Source: Castellaniella hirudinis_A (GTDB taxonomy: Bacteria > Pseudomonadota > Gammaproteobacteria > Burkholderiales > Burkholderiaceae_B). From it: DNA of 64,000 nt. Positions 8,448 to 17,518 of the stretch are shown one piece after another; position 1 is the first letter of the stretch; the number at the start of each line of letters is the position of its first letter. The DNA is taken from positions 1 to 64,000 of the forward strand of contig NZ_JBLGTV010000001.1 in the NCBI RefSeq assembly GCF_047468865.1, in the 5' to 3' direction. The notes under the pieces are model-generated. The model saw only the letters and a program-made list of their open reading frames with translations, was not told the origin of the DNA and searched no databases. Position numbers and translations under genes: made by a program.

Positions 8448-9149
8448 TCACAGCGCGACAATAGAATGTCCGAAAAAGTTAACAAGCTTCGTCTTTAGCG
8501 CGCTTTCCTCGAAGGTTTTATAATAAAACTCTTTGAAGCTTAGTTTGCACATGTAGAGTTTATTGTACCCGATTGCAAATGGAACCAGTGTTGGATGGAA
8601 GCTTATAAATTTAGCAGTTCCTTCTATTACGCCCAGCCAATGGTAATTTAAAATATCATCAAGAATAACAATTCCTTGGTTATTTACAAGGTCATTTGCT
8701 AGTATAAGATCAGAAACCGTATGCTCTGCTGTGTGTCCCCCGTCAATAGAAATAAAACGCATAGTGCCTAGGCCAATTGTATCGCGTAATCTGAGAGACG
8801 GGTCAGTTGAGTCTCCCTTGATTATCTTGACATTAGAGCCATTGTGTCTGTCGTGATTGATTAGGTTGGTCTTAAAGGCATCTAGATTTCCCTTCCCTGA
8901 TCGATCTATGTTCAGGCTTTGATCATCAAATACATCAATCGCAAACGAAGGATATTTTTCATCCACAAGGCAGTTCAGCATGATGAAGAATTTACCATGA
9001 TGGATGCCTATTTCCATGCATCCTCCATTTTTATTGATTTCGACGTTATCTAAAATTTCCATTACGTCGAAGTTTTTTTCGCTGCACCAGCCGGCTGTAT
9101 TTTTAAATCCATTATCATAATAATTTCGTAGGTTTTTATGTGAAATCAT
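8448..9149 (-). CDS. class I SAM-dependent methyltransferase (Methyltransf_24-like)
   Basis: This 233-residue AT-rich gene has a class I methyltransferase core: GGCMEIGIHHGKF (SAM-binding glycine-rich loop, about residues 43-55), FAIDVFDD (acidic end of strand 2), and RFISIDGGHTAEH with IVILDDIL, as in macrocin/TylF-type O-methyltransferases. ATG 9149 is preferred over the in-frame GTG at 9161 because GGTGA lies just upstream. It sits between the phosphoramidate operon and an IS5 remnant and differs from both in base composition. Two methyltransferases accompany the phosphoramidate genes in C. jejuni, so phosphoramidate O-methylation is one possible role. Sugar methylation is equally possible. 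Confidence 0.65.
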   Translation of the reverse strand: MISHKNLRNYYDNGFKNTAGWCSEKNFDVMEILDNVEINKNGGCMEIGIHHGKFFIMLNCLVDEKYPSFAIDVFDDQSLNIDRSGKGNLDAFKTNLINHDRHNGSNVKIIKGDSTDPSLRLRDTIGLGTMRFISIDGGHTAEHTVSDLILANDLVNNQGIVILDDILNYHWLGVIEGTAKFISFHPTLVPFAIGYNKLYMCKLSFKEFYYKTFEESALKTKLVNFFGHSIVAL

Positions 9150-9219
9150 CTTTATCACCAATTAAATTAAGATTTTATAGTCAACCCTGAAATATTCATT
9201 TCGACAGTCAGGGGCCACT

Positions 9220-10110
9220 TCACGCCGCCAGAAGCAGCGGTTGTGTTGAGTTGACACGGTTATTGATTCGGCCGCTGGGCCGCCGTGAAGCCAAGATCGA
9301 CCAGAATCGGCCTGTATCGATGTCTTTTTGCAGATGCAAAAAAAGACGCCACAAGAAGGGCACGCCCTTCTTGGCAATCATGCGCAGCAGCCACTTGATG
9401 TTGTAGCCCGCCGCGCACAGCACGGCGTGCAGCCGGTCGCCGTGCTCGCCTTTCAGGTGGCAGCGATCCATTCGATGATTCGCCTTCAAGTGGCCGATGA
9501 TGGGCTCAATGGCCTGACGCCGCTTGAGCTGCTTTCTCTCCAGCGCCGTCAGCCGCTTGGGCTTGCCCCGGTGTACGACACGCACCATCGGGTTCTCAGC
9601 ATCCACACCCCGGTAGCCCAGATCGACAAACACCGTCTCGGGCGCCCCCGCGCAGTCCTGCATCAGGATCGTGGCCTGTTCCAGTTGAGCGTGCAGCGTG
9701 TGCCCGTCATACGGGTTGCCGTGAAACGCCCGGGCGCCCACGATCAGGTTGCCTTTGAAGGTGGTGGCAATGCCCACCTTCACACCGAATTCGTAAGGAT
9801 GGCGCGCCTTGCCCTTGCTGATGCAGCTGACCTCCGGGGCGTGCCAGGCATACAGCTTGGGCTGCCCGTTGACGGCCTTGCGCTGCGCACTCTGAGCGGC
9901 AATACGCCGGGCCTTTTCCAGGACCTCGCCCAGGGCATCGCGCACAGCCTGATGGCTCAGTTGGGCCTTGCAAACAAACAGATGTGCCATCGCTGCCTCG
10001 ATCTCTTGCTACGGCAGGCGCGAGGCTAGCGCCGCCAGCGGATGGCGAAGATCAATCATCTGGTCGAGGCGGGCGCGGAAGAAATCGTCGGTGGCGGGGC
10101 AGGTGAACAT
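9220..10110 (-). pseudogene. IS5-family transposase, internally deleted and with a nonsense codon
   Basis: The N-terminal part (FFRARLDQMIDLRHPLA) and the C-terminal DDE part (HAPEVSCISKGKARHPYEFG, FVDLGYRGVDAENP, KRRQAIEPIIGHLKANHRM) belong to an IS5-family transposase of roughly 450 residues. A TAG at 10009-10011 replaces the tryptophan expected after ASRLP. After EIEAAMAHLFVCKAQ about 130 residues are missing, and the frame resumes at LSHQAVRDALGE. The element is therefore dead. The surviving 256-residue frame from 9990 has no first catalytic region and should not be read as a gene. Confidence 0.85.
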
Positions 10111-10150
10111 GAAGGCAAAACTCCCAGAAAATGGTTTCCATTGGACAATA

Positions 10151-10227
10151 AACTGGGGGTTCCAGCTATCGGGTGTTACTCGAAGATACAATACTCATGC
10201 GGATTTTGAGGGTTTATCAGAGATGAT
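10151..10227 (+). pseudogene. C-terminal coding fragment, copy 3 of 3 (class V aminotransferase-like)
   Basis: In frame this reads NWGFQLSGVTRRYNTHADFE followed by GLSEM. That resembles the last residues of class V PLP aminotransferases and cysteine desulfurases, where a Y-N-T-x-A-D/E segment is common. It is the best preserved of three copies (see 1-66 and 2446-2490). It adjoins the IS5 remnant on one side and the end of a methyltransferase gene on the other. It has no start and no catalytic part. Confidence 0.4.
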
Positions 10228-10230
10228 TTA

Positions 10231-11451
10231 TTATTTCTCTGAATCTGTGCTGGGAAAAGGGTTTTCTGAAAAGTTGAATCTCTTTTTGGCGGTATTTAGA
10301 TCCATTTTTCTCTGTGGCTTTATAATTATTTTATCCCTTTTTCTTAGAATGACAAACAATTTGTCTATATCGTATTTTGGAATAAACCGCTGTGTCATTT
10401 TTGAGTCTATATATTCAAAATAGCACTCCACTATGTCAAATTTTTTATCTAAATCTCCGTCGTCTCCTGGCTTTCCGGTTCCGGGGCCAAATACATTATG
10501 GGTTTCAAATAAAAAATATCCGTCATGCTTGGTTATTTTCCATATTTTAGCTATATAATCTTCAAAATCCATCGAGAGATTGCCATCAATGGTGCAGTGA
10601 TTGGCAAATGAGATAACTATATCGTATTGTTCATTTGTCTCCCATATGGGGAAATCAGCAACTTCAAAATGTACGTTTTTTTGTTGAAATTCCGCGCTGG
10701 TTATTCTTCCTATTTCAACTAAATAGGGATTAAATTCTATTGCTTTTACGTGGTCAACATGGCGAGCTATTTCCAATGCCATGAATCCGTTATTGCAGCC
10801 AATCTCTAAAACATGCATGTGAGGTTTCAACCAAGGTAGAAATTCATATTTCTGTAGTCGCTGCTGAGTCGGCTTGGCTCCGGCAATACCTATGCGCTCG
10901 TAGCCTTGGTAAGCATAACCGGCAGCGTATGGCTTCCCCCACTGAGTTGCTTGCATATAAAGCAATTGAAATATCTTTAATTGAAGATATGCTAATTCTG
11001 GTGCTGCTAAATGAACAACAATCAAGTCACGCCAAATATAGTAGCGCGATAGGTTCTGGAATGAATCACCTGCGGTAAGGTCGGTACTTTGTAAGTCGTT
11101 TAGCAAGCTGTATATTAGGCCGTTGGAATTATTTGGATCTCCGTTTTCTGCTAACCATTGATTTTTATTTATAGTTAAGCTTTCTTCGGCTTTTGGATTC
11201 CATGATTTTTGTTTTATTTGACGGATTGTAGGAATCAGGTTTTGGTTTTTCTCGCAAGTCTCGGGCCAGAGCATTGAAATCAATGATGGGTCTAGTAATA
11301 CGCATGATATCAATTTCATCCAAATTGAATCGGCTTGGCTTTGTTCTATAGTGGTTATTATATTTATCGCCTTTTGCTCTAGAGGATCCAATAAACGGGG
11401 ATGGATGTTTAATATATGGATTGTCTGGGAGATTGGAAATTTGATGGGCAT
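10231..11451 (-). CDS. SAM-dependent methyltransferase with long N-terminal extension
   Basis: This 406-residue AT-rich gene has a class I methyltransferase domain at about residues 210-340: HVLEIGCNNGFMALEIARHV (SAM loop), KAIEFNP (strand 2 acidic residue), YDIVISFAN and DGYFLFETHN. The first 200 residues are helical-looking and match no domain I recognise. The HTGxxE-like pattern (ETHNVFGPGTGKPGDDGD) suggests a small polar substrate. The gene sits downstream of a decayed CDP-amidate kinase and a CDP-glycerol-transferase-like gene on the same strand. It could act on a sugar or on the phosphoramidate group; nothing in the sequence decides this. Confidence 0.6.
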   Translation of the reverse strand: MPIKFPISQTIHILNIHPRLLDPLEQKAINIITTIEQSQADSIWMKLISCVLLDPSLISMLWPETCEKNQNLIPTIRQIKQKSWNPKAEESLTINKNQWLAENGDPNNSNGLIYSLLNDLQSTDLTAGDSFQNLSRYYIWRDLIVVHLAAPELAYLQLKIFQLLYMQATQWGKPYAAGYAYQGYERIGIAGAKPTQQRLQKYEFLPWLKPHMHVLEIGCNNGFMALEIARHVDHVKAIEFNPYLVEIGRITSAEFQQKNVHFEVADFPIWETNEQYDIVISFANHCTIDGNLSMDFEDYIAKIWKITKHDGYFLFETHNVFGPGTGKPGDDGDLDKKFDIVECYFEYIDSKMTQRFIPKYDIDKLFVILRKRDKIIIKPQRKMDLNTAKKRFNFSENPFPSTDSEK

Positions 11452-11596
11452 AATAATGATTTATGAAGGTTCTTTTACTTGGTCGATATCTCAGTATACG
11501 GATGAGTCGATTTTCTGTCGCCATCCTTGCTACAGTCGTAGCGTACGAGAGCGGCAGCGGGTGTCTAATAACCAAATCAATCAAACAGTAAATTGG

Positions 11597-11793
11597 CATC
11601 TCGCACACGGCGGAGATGCATTCAGCATTGGTGCGTCGATCCTTCACCGCATAGGGGTTGGGCCCTTGTCGAATGAGAAGATTTGCCGCAATGTGTCTCC
11701 ATCCAGCAGCACAGTGTTAGGATGCCGTGCCCGAAGCTGTCGAGCCTTTTCTCGGTCGAGTGCCGTTTTGCCTAAATTGGAAAGACCATCCAG
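11597..11793 (-). pseudogene. decayed second copy of the CDP-amidate kinase
   Basis: On the minus strand the sequence reads GLSNLGKTALDREKARQLRA and continues RHPNTVLLDGDTLRQIFSFD. After a one-base deletion it goes on NPYAVKDRRTNAECISAVCE. This parallels the intact kinase at 7611-8138 (GLSGSGKTT, RHPNTVLLDGDTLRQVFSFD, RRINAERIASLCE). Homology ends near 11597, so about 100 C-terminal residues are gone. The Walker A loop is also damaged (S-N-L-G-K-T-A). An ATGA at the stop of the upstream gene aligns with the kinase start, so this copy was once translationally coupled to the 11794-12858 gene. Confidence 0.8.
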
Positions 11794-12858
11794 TCATGCT
11801 ACCATGTGCCGAACCTTCCGGTGCGCGATGATATGCTCCATGTTTAATAAAGCTTGTGCCGCCACGACAGACGAGAAGCCAAAATAAGGAGAAAAATATC
11901 TTGGGCGAAGTTGCGAACGTGTTTTTTTCTGTTCATCCCAGAGAGCCTCGTCTTCTAGATACTTAGTTATATCGGCTGCTCCCGCTTCGATGCTTTTGAA
12001 ATGCTGGCGCAGGTAAATATCAGGGGAATTCTCTCCTGTGCATGGGTCTTTGCTTGCCCCAGGAACATTGAGAAGAAGGAAGTTTTTATCGGTGTACAAG
12101 GCGGCCATAGGTGGGCCGCCATAATCAAAAATCATATAGTCGGCTAGTTGATACAGAGGTAGATTGTCCTGGGCGGTTGTAATGAGCGTTGTAAAAGGCT
12201 GCCTTGCTAGTGCCTTGACTCGATGGGGTTCCGCAGCAGGCATCAGCGGGTGAACCTTTACAATCACATTGTAATTTCTCGCGAGTTCGCCGATTTCCTC
12301 GTCGAAGTGCCCGACAGAGGATAAGGCATCCCAGGTTGGTAGCCAAACAATTGTTTTTTTCCTAGGATTGCAGCCATATTTTTCCCTTAGTTCCGTCAAA
12401 TTTGGCTTTTCGTTGAAAAAGCGGTCAAATCTCGGATAGCCCATCGGTATGATGGCTGCATCGCAAATTTTTGAGAACTCTGTGGCGTGGAATGGTCCGA
12501 AGCACAAGATTGCGTCGTAAATCTGATTCCAGAAGCTCAAATTCCATCCGGATTTACCAGCGGCGTACATAAAACGGATATTGTGCTTTCCCAGTTGTTG
12601 GACAAGCGGAGGTTGGTATGCACCGGCTTGGGGGTGGTTGGATATTAAATAGTCATATCGCTTGTTTGTGCGGATGGCCTCATCTGCGGAAATAACGGGG
12701 CTGTTCCATTGTTTTGTTGCTTCCAGAATGTCAGCTGGGAGAGTGTCAATCAGTACAATTTCGAAAGAGCCAGCGGGGAGTAGAGACCAGACTGGGCCAA
12801 AGTGATTTATAAGCTCTGGAGAGTGGAGAAGAAATCCAAAGGTTTGTGTGGACGGCAT
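11794..12858 (-). CDS. CDP-glycerol glycerophosphotransferase-like protein
   Basis: This 354-residue protein resembles the TagB/TagF family, which transfers a phosphate-linked polyol from a CDP donor. Visible landmarks are MYAAGKSGWNLSFWNQIYDA, IIPMGYPRFDRFF, IVWLPTWDALSSV, VKVHPL and ADYMIFDYGGPPMAALY. In the last motif the usual D-Y-S-S is D-Y-G-G. There is no membrane segment. A GAGGAG ribosome site precedes ATG 12858. The stop overlaps the start of the decayed CDP-amidate kinase, so the two once formed an operon. Because these enzymes split CDP-linked phosphates, it is a candidate phosphoramidate transferase; ordinary glycerol- or ribitol-phosphate transfer is the alternative. Confidence 0.6.
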   Translation of the reverse strand: MPSTQTFGFLLHSPELINHFGPVWSLLPAGSFEIVLIDTLPADILEATKQWNSPVISADEAIRTNKRYDYLISNHPQAGAYQPPLVQQLGKHNIRFMYAAGKSGWNLSFWNQIYDAILCFGPFHATEFSKICDAAIIPMGYPRFDRFFNEKPNLTELREKYGCNPRKKTIVWLPTWDALSSVGHFDEEIGELARNYNVIVKVHPLMPAAEPHRVKALARQPFTTLITTAQDNLPLYQLADYMIFDYGGPPMAALYTDKNFLLLNVPGASKDPCTGENSPDIYLRQHFKSIEAGAADITKYLEDEALWDEQKKTRSQLRPRYFSPYFGFSSVVAAQALLNMEHIIAHRKVRHMVA

Positions 12859-12914
12859 AGTATGCTCCTCGGGTGAACTTGCCTCGGTTTTACGTACAGC
12901 AGTTCATGCTGCGT

Positions 12915-13371
12915 TAAGCGCCTGCATCATGTATACCGGCGCAACAGCCGATGGCCGAATGCCAGCGTGTTCGATTATAGAAGCCTTCAATCCAGTTGAC
13001 GATATCCAGCCGGGCCTGTGTGCGGGTGGCATAGCGAACTTGGTAAATCCGTTTCACTTTCAAGGTTTTAAAAAACTTTCCATCGCCGCGTCATCCCAGT
13101 CATTGGCCCGTCGACACCTGGAGACGAGCATGTCGTAATCACTCACCAGCGGGCGATGAGACAGGTCTGCATACTGGTGGCTATCCAGGTTGGCATGCAT
13201 GATCAGGCCCCGGGGCCGGCTTGTGCGCAAGTAAGCGGTCTTCAGGGCACTGCAGACCAGATCAGCCGTCATCCGATCACTCAGGAACCAGCCTGCGACG
13301 CGCCGGTTGTCAGAATCCAGAATAACCGCTAAATCTGAAACAGACCGGGCCTGCATCGCCCGCTCTGACAC
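12915..13371 (-). pseudogene. IS3-family orfB, decayed C-terminal part
   Basis: The minus strand encodes pieces of an IS3-family integrase core: VILDSDNRRVAGWFLSDRMT, GLIMHANLDSHQYADL (altered from HSDRGSQYAS), and ANDWDDAAMESF. After a frame change it continues LKTLKVKRIYQVRYATRTQA and WIEGFYNRTRWHSAIG. The second catalytic D of the HSDRGSQY motif is altered to N, and at least one frameshift separates MESF from LKTLK. The N-terminal half is lost. This is a dead remnant, distinct from the IS3 fragments at 75-531 and 14735-15254. Confidence 0.75.
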
Positions 13372-13638
13372 CTGTCATGCGCAACAGGCTCGTGCGGGTA
13401 TCAATCTGGCGCAGTGTCAGCCCGCTATCCGAACTGAGGCCGCCACTCTCGAAATACGCTTGCAAGTACCGCCGTCCGAGGCGCCCAAAGTCCAGTTGTT
13501 CAGTGGTACGATTTGGTGTAAGTGATTATTTTTATTTATGTGGCGTAAGAACCAATAGCCATAGGTCTTCGGGCAAGAGTTACCTATTCTTTTTATACTC
13601 CTGACGAAATTTCCAGGCTAGTATAATATTTTATTAAT

Positions 13639-14720
13639 TTGTTTATTAACATAGCAATCTGGCATAAAATGACAACTACCCACTTCGATAGGATATTTGC
13701 CATGGGTAAGCCTGCTGCGGCGTTCGCTTTGTCGAGCGCGGATCGCGTGGAACTTCAAGCGTGGCTGCGCAAAAGCGCGCTGGATCAGCGCCTGGGGATC
13801 TCGGCACCCGTGGTCTTCAAGTGGCGTGCTCGCTACCAGGAGCGCGGCATCGCCGGCCTCTCGGGCTTGCCTCGCCCGGGACAACCGTGCAAGCTCACAC
13901 AACAGAAGGTCAAGGAAATGCTCACATTCACTACCAGAAAGATTCCCGCCGAGGTCTCTCACTGGAGTTTGCAGCTGATGGCCCGGTATGCTGGCATCAG
14001 TGTGTACCAGTTGCGTGGGATCTGGCAAGGTGCGGATCTGAAGCCACATCGCATTGAGAACTTCAAGATTAGCAACAATCCGCATTTTGTCGAGAAAGTG
14101 GTCGATGTGGTGAACCCGATGTGGCGAACCTTTGCATGAGCCCTCCTGAGAACGCTGTTGTGCTCTCGGCCGACGAGGAGACGCAAATTCAGGCGCTGGA
14201 TCGCACACAACCGCAACGGCCTCTGCGCCCTGGGCAGCTTGAGCGCTGTGCCCACGATTACAAGCGCCGTGGCATTGCCAGCTTGTATGCCGCTTTCGAT
14301 ATCCTGACATGCCAGGTGGCGAGGCGCGCCACCCAACGGCATCGGGCACGCGAGTTGCTGGACCTTATGCGCCAGATTGAACGCAGCACGCCGCCGGAGC
14401 TGGATCTGCATGTGATTTCGGACAACAGCTCCACACACAAGACGGCCGAAGTGCGCTCATGGCAGGCCAAGCATCCGCGTATCACGCTGTACTTCAAACA
14501 CACCAGCGCCTTGTGGTTAAACGCTGTCGAGCGCTGGTTTTCCCGCCTTGAATGCCGATCTCTTTATCGAGGTGCCTTCGGCAGTATTGGCGAATTACGC
14601 GACCAATTCTGCAATTCATCGGCACCCATAACGCGTATAGTGCAAAGCCATTTTGTTGAACGAAATCGGCGGCCACCATCCTCGCCAAGAGAGCTGCAGA
14701 AGCAGGTTTTAATAATTTAA
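13639..14720 (+). pseudogene. IS630-family transposase, frameshifted
   Basis: The first frame (to 14139) carries the helix-turn-helix region (RLGISAPVVFKWRARYQERG, GLSGLPRPGQP) and VSHWSLQLMARYAGIS. After about 14115 the match moves to another frame with SPPENAVVLSADEETQIQAL, DLHVISDNSSTHKT and TSALWLNAVERWFSRL, the DDE core of IS630 transposases. In addition, about 25 residues are missing near the N-terminus (after LQAWLRK) and the C-terminus is scrambled. It is a dead element. Confidence 0.8.
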
Positions 14721-14734
14721 TTAATCAAACAATA

Positions 14735-15254
14735 CACTGAGGCGATAGCGCTGCTGATACTGTCGAAAAAACCAAACTATCGGAGGCGCCGACGGGGACG
14801 ACTGATTCCTCTGAAGACGAAGCAGATGACCATGACAATGATTGATGAAGCGGTCAATGGTGACGTTTGCCAGTCAAAGGCGAGTGAGGTGCTGGGTTTA
14901 GCTTACCTGGCGCCTAGTGCCAAGGGACTGGGGGATGGTCGCAGAGAGACTCAGAGGCGGCTATGTAGATATGCGCTGACGAACAGAGAAAAGCGAGTGA
15001 TCTCTGTCGCCTGCAACAATCTGGAAGACCAGCACTTGCTGCCTTCGCAGATTGTGCCGCGCCAAGCTGACTTTGCTACGATTGATCAGGCCCGTCGTCG
15101 GTGGGCACTACGCTTCGTGGCCTGGCACAACATCGGGCACCGCTATAGTGGGGTTCAGTTTTGGCACTGCGGGACAATGAAACGTGCTATGTCTGATCGC
15201 GCCGGGAAGGTTGCGAAGCACGCACTTGGAGCCCGAGACAAGGTGTTTGGCTAA
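14735..15254 (+). pseudogene. IS3-family element, internally deleted remnant
   Basis: The left part matches the remnant at 110-531 at both DNA and protein level (MTMTMIDEAVNGDVCQSKAS, LPSQIVPRQAD). After QIVPRQAD it jumps directly to the C-terminal part of an IS3 OrfB (FATIDQARRRWALRFVAWHN, HRYSGVQF), so the whole DDE core has been deleted. The 142-residue open frame is therefore a deletion derivative and not a gene. It marks the left border of the amino-sugar operon. Confidence 0.75.
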
Positions 15255-15322
15255 ACTTGCAAGCTGAAGATAGTATTCAGCTGCGGGTATTGAAACGTGC
15301 AGCATAAAAATGGACATTATGG

Positions 15323-15353
15323 TTGACAAACGTCGAATGAGCGAAATTATGCT
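15323..15353 (+). promoter_or_regulatory. candidate sigma-70 promoter of the amino-sugar operon
   Basis: A perfect TTGACA lies at 15323-15328. Possible -10 hexamers are AATTAT (15345-15350, 16-bp spacer) and TATGCT (15348-15353, 19-bp spacer). The fdtA-like start codon follows at 15369, so the leader would be very short. It stands immediately before the first gene of the plus-strand operon. Confidence 0.4.
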
Positions 15354-15368
15354 TCTGTTGAGGTGAAG

Positions 15369-15776
15369 ATGGATTTGATTAATTGGGTGGATTTCCCTCC
15401 ATTGGGAGATGCTCGTGGCTCATTGGTTGCGTTGGAGGGGAATAAAACGGTCCCCTTCGATATCAGACGAGTCTATTACCTGTTTGATACTAAGGCGGGG
15501 GTGTCGCGCGGCTTTCATGCTCATCGGCGTTTGCAACAGGTGGCTGTTTGTGTAACGGGAAGCTGCCGAATGGTGCTGGATGATGGTGTTAGGCGCGAAG
15601 ATGTATTGCTCGATTCCCCCGTGCGAGGATTGGTTATCAGAAGTATGGTTTGGCGAGAGATGCATGATTTCACGCCGGATTGCGTATTGCTTGTGCTGGC
15701 CAGTGAGCACTACGATCCGGCGGATTACATCCGCGATTATCGGCAGTTCTTATCAGCGTTGGATGGGGAAGCATGA
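15369..15776 (+). CDS. fdtA: dTDP-4-oxo-6-deoxyglucose 3,4-ketoisomerase (FdtA/QdtA/WxcM-like cupin)
   Basis: This 135-residue single-domain cupin is of the FdtA/QdtA type. It converts dTDP-4-oxo-6-deoxyglucose to the 3-oxo isomer that FdtB aminates. Family marks include DARGSLVALE, PFDIRRVYYLF, the paired histidines in SRGFHAHRRLQQ (about residue 48) and WREMHDFTPDCVLLVLAS. ATG 15369 is chosen over the in-frame GTG two codons upstream because AGGTGAAG precedes it. The stop overlaps the next start (ATGA). Whether the product is the galacto or gluco isomer cannot be read here. RmlA and RmlB, which make the substrate, are not in this window. Confidence 0.8.
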   Translation: MDLINWVDFPPLGDARGSLVALEGNKTVPFDIRRVYYLFDTKAGVSRGFHAHRRLQQVAVCVTGSCRMVLDDGVRREDVLLDSPVRGLVIRSMVWREMHDFTPDCVLLVLASEHYDPADYIRDYRQFLSALDGEA

Positions 15777-17509
15777 TGTCTCGTATTAACTGGGTTGATG
15801 ATGCTCTTGTTACGGCAAGTACTGAAGTTCAGTCTAAGCTTGTAGACCGTGCTCTGGCACGCTTCAAAGCGCAGGAGATTTTGTTCTCGGCAGAACCATC
15901 CAGGCTGGACATTCAAAACCTTGCGTTGCCGTTTGGTGTGTTTGAGCATCACCGTGTCAATGTCTGGCGCAACCAGAATTTTGAGACTTTCGAGGGTTTA
16001 TTAAGCCCCTTCCTGAATTACGCGAGCCTGAAGATTGATTTTTGCATCAATGGGTATGATGACACACTGGATTTTTCCCAATGGAAACCGGCGGCAATTG
16101 AACTCTTGTGGCTGGATAGTTCGCGGTACAGTAGCCGGATGGCCTTTGAGGAATGGGCAGACTGGTTGCGCGACCGATTATTGGATCTTCGATCTAAAAC
16201 GACTGCTCCTATCTTGGTGGCAAGCTGGGTTGCGTGGCAAGAAGATGCTGGCAGTCAGCAGTTGGAGACGCTTGCTGCCAGTATGCCGGGCATATATGTT
16301 GTGGATCTTGATGCTGCGTGCCGAGAGGATAATGTCATCTTATTGGATCCCCGGGTAGCAAAAATTTCTGGCTCTCCCATTTCGCGTTCTGCTCAGGTGA
16401 CTCTGGCCCGCCGGTTGGGCTGCCAATGGATTCCCGGGCTGCTGCTGCCGCCAATCAAGGCAGTAGCGGTGGATCTGGACAATACATTGCACGCCGGCAT
16501 TTTGGGAGAAGATGGGGTCGAGGGAGTGCGGCTGGAAGATGGCCATGTGGCTTTTCAGAAAGCACTGTATGCATTGAAAACAAAAGGGATATTCATTGCC
16601 CTTGTATCTCGCAATGAGCGCGAGGATGTTAGGTCGTTGTTCGCACGGAGAGCTGATTATCCCGTGCGCTGGGATGATTTTTCTGTGATTGAGGTTTCCT
16701 GGGGCAGCAAGGCTGATGCACTGCGTCGAGTCGCGCAACAACTTCGTATTGCACTGAATGCTGTGCTATTCATTGACGATAATCCGGGTGAATTGGTGAA
16801 TGTAACAGTCGGCTGCCCTGATGCGCATACACTGTTTGCTGCCCCGACTGGGGCACAGGCATGGCGGGCATTGCATTATTACCCTGGTTTGTGGCATTGG
16901 TCTGTATCGGCCGATGATGCTGGTCGTGTTCAAGATATGAAGGCCAATGCCGAGCGTGACAAGCTTGCTCGGGAGATAGGAGACGCAGGGCAGTATTTTC
17001 GAGAACTGGGCATTACTCTGGACGTGCGTTATAACGCCGTTGCCGATCTCCCGCGTTTAGCAGATTTGTGTCGCAAAACCAATCAGTTCAATCTGGCATT
17101 GCGCCGTTACAATGACGTAGACTTGGCTGCTTTCCTGGTGCGCGGTGATGCATGTGTTGCGGCAGTTTCGCTTACTGACCGTTTATCCGACAGTGGCACG
17201 ATAGCCGTCTTGGTTGCGGTACGAGAGCATGACGTACTTGTTGTCGAGGAGCTTTGTATCAGTTGCCGAGCGTTGGGCCGCCAGCTTGAGGATACGATTG
17301 TGTTTTCTGCGGTGCGCGGTATGCCTCTGTTTTATGGATGCAGGCAGGTTAGGTTCCATATTGTTGAAGGGCCACGCAACCAGCCGGCTCGGGATTGGTT
17401 TAATAGTGCGGAAAATCGTCTTGGGGGCAATTTCGGAAGTAGTGAGTTGCAGGCGGATATGCTTGCGAATTTTGTGCCGCCCGCAGGTGTAGCACTGACA
17501 TGGGAATAA
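15773..17509 (+). CDS. FkbH-like HAD-family protein
   Basis: This 578-residue FkbH-like protein has an N-terminal region of about 220 residues, a HAD domain with VAVDLDNTLHAGILGEDG (about residues 231-248) and a C-terminal GNAT-like domain. In polyketide systems FkbH enzymes dephosphorylate 1,3-bisphosphoglycerate and load glyceryl onto an acyl carrier protein; relatives in glycan loci prepare other acyl groups. An acyl carrier protein gene follows 9 bp downstream and an acyltransferase gene after that. The three would supply an acyl group to the amino sugar made by FdtA/FdtB. The reaction is inferred from family and neighbours; the acyl group is unknown. Confidence 0.75.
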   Translation: MMSRINWVDDALVTASTEVQSKLVDRALARFKAQEILFSAEPSRLDIQNLALPFGVFEHHRVNVWRNQNFETFEGLLSPFLNYASLKIDFCINGYDDTLDFSQWKPAAIELLWLDSSRYSSRMAFEEWADWLRDRLLDLRSKTTAPILVASWVAWQEDAGSQQLETLAASMPGIYVVDLDAACREDNVILLDPRVAKISGSPISRSAQVTLARRLGCQWIPGLLLPPIKAVAVDLDNTLHAGILGEDGVEGVRLEDGHVAFQKALYALKTKGIFIALVSRNEREDVRSLFARRADYPVRWDDFSVIEVSWGSKADALRRVAQQLRIALNAVLFIDDNPGELVNVTVGCPDAHTLFAAPTGAQAWRALHYYPGLWHWSVSADDAGRVQDMKANAERDKLAREIGDAGQYFRELGITLDVRYNAVADLPRLADLCRKTNQFNLALRRYNDVDLAAFLVRGDACVAAVSLTDRLSDSGTIAVLVAVREHDVLVVEELCISCRALGRQLEDTIVFSAVRGMPLFYGCRQVRFHIVEGPRNQPARDWFNSAENRLGGNFGSSELQADMLANFVPPAGVALTWE

Positions 17510-17518
17510 GGAGATAGC

